From assembly GCA_029934735.1 (NCBI GenBank), contig JAOZLR010000014.1, positions 1-20,181 of the forward strand: a DNA stretch of 20,181 nt, in the 5' to 3' direction. Under the pieces are notes generated by a model. The model was not told the DNA's origin. It was given only the letters and a program-made list of their open reading frames with translations, and searched no databases. The translations under genes and the position numbers were made by a program. This stretch comes from Bacteroidales bacterium (GTDB lineage: Bacteria > Bacteroidota > Bacteroidia > Bacteroidales > JAADJA01). Shown here piece by piece: positions 14,841-20,181 of this stretch; position 1 is the first letter of the stretch, and every line of letters begins with the position of its first letter.

Positions 14841-16302
14841 GAAAAAAACCCTTATCCCATTTCTGGTTACCATAATTTCTTTTAGCGTTTTTTCGCAACA
14901 CGAAGAACAAAAATATGTACCCGAAACCGACCCTCTTGTTCTTGAGAAACTTGAACAGTGGCAGGATATGAAGTTTGGGTTGCTAATGCACTGGGGTGCA
15001 TACAGCCAATGGGGAATTGTGGAATCATGGTCTATTTGCCCAGAAGATTATGGCTGGTGCAACCGCAAAAAAGGTGAAAACCCTGATAATTATTTTGAGT
15101 ATGTAAAAGAGTATGAAAACTTGAAAACTACTTTCAACCCGGTTGACTTCAATCCTGAAAAATGGGCAAAAGCCGCAAAAGATGCAGGGATGAAATACGT
15201 GGTTTTTACTACCAAACACCACGATGGCTTTTCAATGTTCGACACCAAACAGACTGATTATAAAGTTACCGATCCGGGATGTGCGTTTCACTCCAATCCA
15301 AAATCAAATATTACAAAAGAAATTTTTGATGCTTTCCGTGCAGAAGGAATGTGGGCAGGGGCTTACTTTTCAAAACCCGACTGGCACAACGATAATTACT
15401 GGGATCCCTACTTCCCGCCAAGGGATAGAAATGTAAACTACGACCCTGAGTTATATCCTGAAAAATGGAATAAATATGTTGATTTTACACACAACCAGAT
15501 TATGGAGTTAATGACCGAATATGGCAAAGTAGATATCCTCTGGCTTGATGGTGGCTGGGTAGCAAAAGAGTCGAAAGATGATATGGGTAAATGGTATAGT
15601 AAAAAGGCATTGGATACTAAATCGGGATTTTTAAAAACCAGTATTGTTAATCAGGATATCCGTATGGATGAGTTGGTTGAAAAAGCACGTAAAAAGCAAC
15701 CCGGCTTAATAGTGGTTGACCGTGCTGTTCCCGGCAAAAATCAAAATTATCTTACACCTGAAAACCGTGTTCCTGAAAAAGAACTTTCCTATCCCTGGGA
15801 ATCATGCATTATTGCCGGAGGCGGTTGGTCGTGGGTACCAAATGCAAAGTATAAAAGCGGCAGGCAGGCAGTGCATTTGTTGGTTGATATTGTTGCCAAA
15901 GGCGGAAACCTGCTTTTTAATGTAGCACCGGGACCAGATGGAAAATGGCATGATGAAGCCTATAAACTGTTTGAAGAAATTGGTGATTGGATGGAGGTTA
16001 ACAGTGAAGCTATTTATGGAACACGTGCTATTGCCCCTTACAAAGAAGGAAAGGTTTGTCTTACTCAAAAAAATGGTGCTGTTTATGCAATTTATCTTGC
16101 CGAAGAAAATGAATCCGGCATGCCTTCTAAAATATTTTTGTCTTCCATTACTCCAGATGAAGATGCAAAAATGACATTATTAGGAAACGGACAAGAACTA
16201 AACTGGGAAAAGTCAGGCAATGGTTTTGTAGTGGATATTCCTGAAAAATTTCAGAAGAAACCAACCAGTAAATATGCTTGGGTAATAAAAATTGATAAAT
16301 GA
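14839..16302 (+). CDS. GH29 alpha-L-fucosidase
   Basis: GH29 enzymes are retaining exo-alpha-L-fucosidases acting on several fucose linkages. The 487-residue protein has a signal peptide (residues 1-20, ending FSVFSQ) without a lipobox, so it is probably periplasmic and soluble. Family motifs are in order: KFGLLMHWGAYSQWG (45-59), YVVFTTKHHDGFSMFDT (120-136), GAYFSKPDWH (174-183) and VDILWLDGGW, with nucleophile Asp237. The acid/base is probably Glu308 (LTPENRVPE) or Glu321 (PWESC), since this residue is poorly conserved between GH29 subfamilies. VAKGGNLLFNVAPGPDG closes the barrel, and a short C-terminal beta domain follows. Length is typical of the family. It lies 47 bases after GH109, and its stop codon overlaps the start of GH110. 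Together with GH95 it gives the cluster two different fucosidases, probably for different linkages. Confidence 0.94.
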   Translation: MKKTLIPFLVTIISFSVFSQHEEQKYVPETDPLVLEKLEQWQDMKFGLLMHWGAYSQWGIVESWSICPEDYGWCNRKKGENPDNYFEYVKEYENLKTTFNPVDFNPEKWAKAAKDAGMKYVVFTTKHHDGFSMFDTKQTDYKVTDPGCAFHSNPKSNITKEIFDAFRAEGMWAGAYFSKPDWHNDNYWDPYFPPRDRNVNYDPELYPEKWNKYVDFTHNQIMELMTEYGKVDILWLDGGWVAKESKDDMGKWYSKKALDTKSGFLKTSIVNQDIRMDELVEKARKKQPGLIVVDRAVPGKNQNYLTPENRVPEKELSYPWESCIIAGGGWSWVPNAKYKSGRQAVHLLVDIVAKGGNLLFNVAPGPDGKWHDEAYKLFEEIGDWMEVNSEAIYGTRAIAPYKEGKVCLTQKNGAVYAIYLAEENESGMPSKIFLSSITPDEDAKMTLLGNGQELNWEKSGNGFVVDIPEKFQKKPTSKYAWVIKIDK

Positions 16303-18206
16303 AAAATGAACATGGCATGAAAAATCACCTTAGGTTCTTTAAAGATTGGAAGCTCATTAATATCATTATGCTGATCGTCATTCTGGCTTCTTCTTGTTCC
16401 TCTTTTCAAAAAGGAAAGCAGAATTCCGTGCTTGACATTACTGATTTTGGGATACAACCCAATACAGGAGAGAATGCAATTTTTGCCGTACAGGATGTTA
16501 TTGAAAAAGCCAAAACTATTGACGGCGGAGTTTTAATTAAATTTCCGGTCGGCAGATATGATTTTAGAATAGACAACAAGCATGTAAAGACTTATTTCGA
16601 ATCGAACACAACAGATAATAACCCTAAAAATTTGGCCTTTCTGATAGAAGAATGTCAAAATTTAATAATTGATGGAGGAGGCTCTGATTTTATTTTCCAC
16701 GGGCCAATGCAACCCTTTTCAATTGATAACAGCAAAAATATTACTATAAGAAATGTCAATATTGACTGGGATATTCCTTTAACAGCACAGGCTAAAGTTG
16801 TTTCTGCCACAGACAAAATCATTGAACTAAAAATTGATACTGTTCAGTTTCCTTATGTGATTGAAGATGGATGGCTCAATTTTGTAGATGAAACCTGGAA
16901 GGAGCCAATGTGGAAATGGGGAACTATGGAGTTTGATGCGGCTACTCGCCTGGTAGTGCCGGAAACTGGTGATAATGGCTGTTTTAGAGCAGTTGATAAT
17001 AAATATTCTTTTGAAGAACGAGAAGCAGGAGTTGTTCAAATGCTTGGTGAGTTTACCCGTGTGCCGGCAGCAGGGAATTATTTAGTCCTGCGTCATAGCC
17101 CACGCGACCATGCCGGAATTTTTGTGTGGCAAAGTGAAAATATCCACCTAAAAAATATTAATGTATATCATGCTGCCGGATTAGGGTGCTTATCGCAATA
17201 CTCACGAGACTTAGATTATGTTAATGTAAACTTTATACCCAATCAAAAAAAGAATCGCTATTTAAGTGCGCACGACGATGGCTTTCAGATATCGAACTGT
17301 GCCGGACAGATAAATATTATTGATTGTGAGTTTGCCGGATTAATGGACGACCCCATCAATGTACATGGCACAAGTGTTCGGATTATTGAAAAACTTGACG
17401 ACTATAAATTGAAATGCCTTTTCGTGCATAAACAGTCGGAAGGGATGCTTTGGGGACGATCCGGCGAGGAAGTTGCATTTATAGAAAACGAGAGTATGCA
17501 AACCGTTTCTATTGGCAAACTAAAGTCATTTAAAGCATTAAATACTTCTGAATTTATTGTTGAATTTGAAGATGTTGTACCTCTGGAAATCACCATTGGT
17601 GATGCATTGGAAAACCTAAGTTGGACACCTGACTTGCTTATTAGCAATTGTTTATTTGGAAGTTGCCGTGCAAGGGGCTTGCTTGTTACAACACCCGGCA
17701 AAGTAGTAATCGAAAACAATATTTTTGAATCAAGCGGCTCTGCCATTTTAATTGCCGGCGATGCAAATTATTGGTACGAATCAGGAGCCGTTAATGATGT
17801 TGTAATCAGGAACAATACTTTTAATGATCCTTGTATGACGTCCATGTACCAGTTTTGCCAGGCCATCATCAGTATTTATCCCGAAATTCCAAAATTAAAT
17901 AATGAAACCCCTTTTCATCGGAATATTATAATTGAAAACAATGCTTTTTATCCGTTTGATTATCCCGTTTTATATGCCAAATCTGTTGACAATATTAACT
18001 TTGTAAATAATAAAATAATCAGGAGTACGAGATTTGAAGCCTTTCACAAAAGGAAATACACACTATCTTTTAATGCATGTAAAGATGTGGAAGTTTCGGG
18101 AAATAAGTTTGAAGGCGATGTTTTGGGAAAGAATATTTTACTTGAGAATATGCCGGAAAATGAAATTAGCGCACAAAATGAATTTCAATTATTATCAGGA
18201 TCTTAA
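16299..18206 (+). CDS. GH110 alpha-1,3-galactosidase lipoprotein
   Basis: GH110 enzymes are inverting exo-alpha-galactosidases that cleave alpha-1,3-linked galactose, including the blood group B determinant. This 635-residue protein has a lipoprotein signal (VILASSC, Cys33). The rest is a right-handed beta-helix with repeated short strands such as NLIIDGGGSDFIFHG and NITIRNVNIDW. The catalytic region fits: AHDDGFQISNC followed 23 residues later by GLMDDPINVHGT, so Asp327 and Asp350/Asp351 have the spacing I recall for the catalytic Asp trio (321/344/345) of the structurally solved Pseudoalteromonas enzyme. LVLRHSPRDHAGIFVW precedes it. The start at 16299 overlaps the GH29 stop (ATGA), which suggests translational coupling; an ATG at 16317 would shorten the signal and is also possible. 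It is the last gene of the cluster. GH110 rests on motifs, and an untested relative with another galactoside specificity is possible. Confidence 0.85.
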   Translation: MKNEHGMKNHLRFFKDWKLINIIMLIVILASSCSSFQKGKQNSVLDITDFGIQPNTGENAIFAVQDVIEKAKTIDGGVLIKFPVGRYDFRIDNKHVKTYFESNTTDNNPKNLAFLIEECQNLIIDGGGSDFIFHGPMQPFSIDNSKNITIRNVNIDWDIPLTAQAKVVSATDKIIELKIDTVQFPYVIEDGWLNFVDETWKEPMWKWGTMEFDAATRLVVPETGDNGCFRAVDNKYSFEEREAGVVQMLGEFTRVPAAGNYLVLRHSPRDHAGIFVWQSENIHLKNINVYHAAGLGCLSQYSRDLDYVNVNFIPNQKKNRYLSAHDDGFQISNCAGQINIIDCEFAGLMDDPINVHGTSVRIIEKLDDYKLKCLFVHKQSEGMLWGRSGEEVAFIENESMQTVSIGKLKSFKALNTSEFIVEFEDVVPLEITIGDALENLSWTPDLLISNCLFGSCRARGLLVTTPGKVVIENNIFESSGSAILIAGDANYWYESGAVNDVVIRNNTFNDPCMTSMYQFCQAIISIYPEIPKLNNETPFHRNIIIENNAFYPFDYPVLYAKSVDNINFVNNKIIRSTRFEAFHKRKYTLSFNACKDVEVSGNKFEGDVLGKNILLENMPENEISAQNEFQLLSGS

Positions 18207-18240
18207 CTTTTTATATTGAATTGTATTAAGTATTTAACAA

Positions 18241-18267
18241 AATCAGCGTCATCTGCGTAATCAGCGT
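18241..18267 (+). repeat. three tandem 9-mers (AATCAGCGT-type)
   Basis: AATCAGCGT, CATCTGCGT and AATCAGCGT follow one another without a gap, then TCCATCAATAGAACACGGAT. I recall similar strings (ATCAGCGTCATCTGCGT ... GAACACGGAT) as a dispersed intergenic repeat in Bacteroidota. It lies in the 344-base gap (18207-18550) between GH110 and maf, which otherwise holds only the sulfatase fragment at 18351. Confidence 0.4.
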
Positions 18268-18350
18268 TCCATCAATAGAACACGGATACTCACAAAGAAA
18301 AATCAATTAATAATTAAACAATAATATGATTTTCCATTCAGAAATTGTGA

Positions 18351-18521
18351 TCATATCATAAGAGGAAAACATTCTTTGCATATGTGTCTTATACTGCTCC
18401 CCATGACCCGCGTTCTATGCCCCAAAAATATCTCGAAACGGCCAACAAATCCCCGGTAAAAGAAGGAAAACCGGAACACAATACTTTTAATGTTCAAATT
18501 ATTATTGATACATCGTATTAA
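18351..18521 (+). pseudogene. remnant of a second sulfatase gene
   Basis: Between stop codons at 18348 and 18519, the plus strand encodes KRKTFFAYVSYTAPHDPR (18360-18413), then SMPQKYLETANKSP. FFAYVSYTxPHDPR..P..YL is a hallmark segment of formylglycine sulfatases, corresponding to FFLYLPHSMVHVP in the intact sulfatase at 11417, and carries the substrate-site His. There is no ATG at the front, and no metal-site or CxAxR segment in the surrounding gap. After about 75 residues' worth of upstream and downstream sequence nothing sulfatase-like remains. The fragment is of a different S1 subtype from the intact gene, so it is not a partial copy of it. I read it as debris of a sulfatase gene once attached to this cluster, reduced by deletion. 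Confidence 0.6.
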
Positions 18522-18550
18522 TTATCTCATTACTTTCATTGCTTCAGCAA

Positions 18551-19141
18551 TCACCCGATAAAATTCAAAATTTCCACATAAACTCTCTGAACCGGCAGCC
18601 CTACAACATTAAAATATGAACCTTCGATCTTTTCAATTCCGATATAGCCTATCCACTCCTGAATTCCATAAGCCCCTGCTTTGTCGAAGGGTTTGTAATT
18701 ATTAATGTAATGATCAATCTCCTCCTTAGTAAGCTCTTTAAACCAAACTTTTGTCGTTGAATGGAAAGAGTGCATTTTTTCTTTTGTCCGTAAAGTAACA
18801 CCGGTTATTACTTTGTGTACCCTGCCTGATAATTTTGTTAAAATCCTGACTGCATCATTATAATCTTTAGGCTTTGGCAGAACCTCCCCATCTAACCATA
18901 CTATTGTGTCGGCAGTTATGAGAAGTACATTTTGATACTCATTATCAAACACAAAAGCTTTTGCTTTCAGTTCCGACAAGTAAAGTGCAATATCTTCACC
19001 CTTAAGATTGTTTGGATAAAACTCATCAACGGAAAGAGGCATAACTTCAAAATCAATTCCCAATCCTGCAAGTAGCTCCTTCCTTCTTGGTGATTGTGAG
19101 GCAAGAATAACCCTGTAATCTTGTAATTTAGCATTTATCAT
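18551..19141 (-). CDS. maf: Maf-type nucleoside triphosphate pyrophosphatase
   Basis: Maf proteins hydrolyse dTTP, UTP or modified nucleotides to the monophosphate, keeping abnormal nucleotides out of nucleic acids, and are linked to septum formation. The 196-residue cytoplasmic protein has the diagnostic N-terminal ILASQSPRRKELLAGLG, then ITADTIVWLDGEVLPKP (catalytic Asp) and KAGAYGIQEWIG near the C-terminus, and ends with the usual IEGSYFNVVGLPV. The start is the ATG at 19141; a GTG three codons upstream is less likely. It lies 15 bases after the UbiA gene on the same strand, so the two are almost certainly co-transcribed. The dTTP/UTP versus 7-methyl-GTP subgroup is more likely the former, from the SQSPRR and YGIQ motifs. 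Confidence 0.95.
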   Translation of the reverse strand: MINAKLQDYRVILASQSPRRKELLAGLGIDFEVMPLSVDEFYPNNLKGEDIALYLSELKAKAFVFDNEYQNVLLITADTIVWLDGEVLPKPKDYNDAVRILTKLSGRVHKVITGVTLRTKEKMHSFHSTTKVWFKELTKEEIDHYINNYKPFDKAGAYGIQEWIGYIGIEKIEGSYFNVVGLPVQRVYVEILNFIG

Positions 19142-19156
19142 TCTTTTCACGTTAAG

Positions 19157-20098
19157 TTAAAGACTGATGCAAAATAGCTGCATCGATAAAATTCCTGCTA
19201 CCATTACAATTTTGGCAGCATCACTTACAGATTTAAAATCTTCCTTGTTCTTTGATTTTATCGTCAGAAATAACAAATATGCAAACAGGGTCTGAACAGC
19301 AATAAGCAGATACCAGAATATCATCATCAGATTGTGTTGAAACAAAACATATTGCCCGTAACCGAGTGCTGCCATAGTCAAAATAGTAAATATTATTGCA
19401 ATCATTTTTGATGTGCTAACACCAAAAACAACCGGTAATGTTCTATAACCGGCTTTCATATCTCCCTCTCTGTCTTCAATATCTTTTACTATTTCACGTA
19501 TTATTGATGTGAGGAATGCAAAAACTGCATAGCTCTGAACCAGTGTACTTATATATTTTAAATCAGGCATTACTTCGGCAAAAAGTACAGGTTGAGAGCG
19601 CAGAGCAAAAAATTCATAAAGCCACACTATAAGGATGACCATAGCAGAAAGGAAAGAGATAGCAATGTTTCCAAGTATGGCTATTTTCTGATAGGTTGTT
19701 GAGTAAAAATAAAGCAGGAGGGCTATGGCAATGAATATTAAGCTAAACATAAGATATCCTATGCGGGATGAGAGGTATATCCCGATAATCACTCCTGTTA
19801 TTGTTAATGTAAGATAGAGAATGTAGGCTTTTTTCTTTGTCATCAACTTTCCGATCCACACTTTGTCTGGTTTATTAATTTTGTCGGACTCAACATCCAA
19901 TATGTCATTGATAATGTATCCTCCTGCTGCTATTAGTAGCGTGGCAATAACCAGGATAGCAAAATCAAAAGCACTAATGGCGAAAGAAATGCCGGAGTTA
20001 GTGTAAAAAGGATTCAGTAAGCAATACCGTATCAAATACTGGGTTAGGATAATAATTGCCAGATTGGGCACTCTTAATATTTTAAGGTATTGCGACAT
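19157..20098 (-). CDS. UbiA-family prenyltransferase (geranylgeranylglycerol-phosphate geranylgeranyltransferase-like)
   Basis: A 313-residue integral membrane protein with about eight to nine hydrophobic segments. Both Asp-rich motifs of UbiA prenyltransferases are present: NDILDVESDKINKP (NDxxDxxxD, around residue 64) and DIEDREGD (DxxxD, around 210), which hold Mg2+ and the prenyl diphosphate. The family attaches prenyl chains to acceptors such as quinone precursors, heme or glycerol phosphate ethers. In Bacteroidota the copy found beside maf is usually annotated as the archaeal-type geranylgeranylglycerol-phosphate geranylgeranyltransferase, but this is by similarity and the acceptor is not shown here. 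The gene follows a probable KdsC-like gene and precedes maf on the same strand with short gaps. Confidence 0.9.
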   Translation of the reverse strand: MSQYLKILRVPNLAIIILTQYLIRYCLLNPFYTNSGISFAISAFDFAILVIATLLIAAGGYIINDILDVESDKINKPDKVWIGKLMTKKKAYILYLTLTITGVIIGIYLSSRIGYLMFSLIFIAIALLLYFYSTTYQKIAILGNIAISFLSAMVILIVWLYEFFALRSQPVLFAEVMPDLKYISTLVQSYAVFAFLTSIIREIVKDIEDREGDMKAGYRTLPVVFGVSTSKMIAIIFTILTMAALGYGQYVLFQHNLMMIFWYLLIAVQTLFAYLLFLTIKSKNKEDFKSVSDAAKIVMVAGILSMQLFCISL

Positions 20099-20125
20099 AA
20101 ATCAAATAGCTATACTAGATCAAGA

Positions 20126-20181
20126 CTACCACTTAAATCCATCATCAGTCATCCAATGATTTTGTATTTTCAGGGTTTGTT
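20126..20181 (-). CDS. probable KdsC-like HAD phosphatase, C-terminal end only
   Basis: On the minus strand one frame gives QTLKIQNHWMTDDGFKW and a stop, ending 27 bases before the UbiA start. This resembles the C-terminus I recall for Bacteroidota KdsC-family HAD hydrolases (EQVLKVQGKWM.DDA..W), and a KdsC-like gene ahead of UbiA and maf is a gene order I recall in this phylum. Only 17 codons are visible. Another frame also ends here (TNPENTKSLDD), so the call is tentative. Confidence 0.42.
   Translation of the reverse strand, partial: QTLKIQNHWMTDDGFKW

Noticed and set aside
17402..17746. 114-codon open frame on the minus strand inside the GH110 gene
   Set aside because: It overlaps conserved GH110 sequence and shows no protein-like motif or signal.
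16299..18206. Generic pectate-lyase or polygalacturonase-like beta-helix
   Set aside because: The Asp327 and Asp350/351 spacing and the HDDGFQ...MDDPINVHGT region fit GH110; no GH28 or lyase catalytic motif is present.
18241..18267. CRISPR array
   Set aside because: The units are 9 bases, adjacent without spacers and only three in number, and no cas gene is near.

Overview
The window is a stretch of a Bacteroidota chromosome. It is AT-rich, its genes lack Shine-Dalgarno sequences, many of its secreted proteins are lipoproteins, and the one clear promoter has the Bacteroidota -7 box (TAnnTTTG). The housekeeping genes (lpxB, surE, maf, a UbiA prenyltransferase) and the carbohydrate enzymes suggest a Bacteroidales/Marinilabiliales-type organism. 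That placement is inferred from gene content, not from a search.

Layout. At the left edge is the 3' part of a large GH2-type glycosidase (+ strand). It converges on a minus-strand housekeeping group: surE, a small membrane protein of unknown function, and lpxB. The gap between the last two is filled with palindromic REP-like units. Right of surE, a 380-base gap with a strong hairpin and a separate inverted repeat leads into seven plus-strand genes (4341-18206). In order these are a sialate-O-acetylesterase-type esterase, a GH95 fucosidase, an unassigned 789-class lipoprotein (808 aa) that is probably a glycosidase, an S1 sulfatase, a GH109 NAD-dependent glycosidase, a GH29 fucosidase and a GH110 alpha-galactosidase. 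Gaps between them are 93 bases or less and the last two overlap by four bases, so they are probably one operon. The right edge is a second minus-strand housekeeping group: the 3' end of a probable KdsC-like phosphatase gene, a UbiA prenyltransferase and maf.

How the genes fit together. GH95 and GH29 remove fucose, the characterised GH109 enzymes remove alpha-GalNAc, and GH110 enzymes remove alpha-1,3-galactose. Together these are the caps of the H, A and B blood-group structures. An acetylesterase and a sulfatase would remove the acetyl and sulfate decorations that block such enzymes. The cluster therefore looks like an exo-acting kit for capped, sulfated, acetylated galactose-rich glycans: mucin-type O-glycans, or chemically similar algal or animal polysaccharides. 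No SusC/SusD pair, regulator, sialidase or sulfatase-maturation gene is present in the window.

Most worth following up: the unassigned 808-aa lipoprotein; the A/B/H-type enzyme combination; a C-terminal domain shared by the esterase and the sulfatase; a fragment of a second, different sulfatase just after the cluster (18351-18521); and the hairpin in the cluster's leader.
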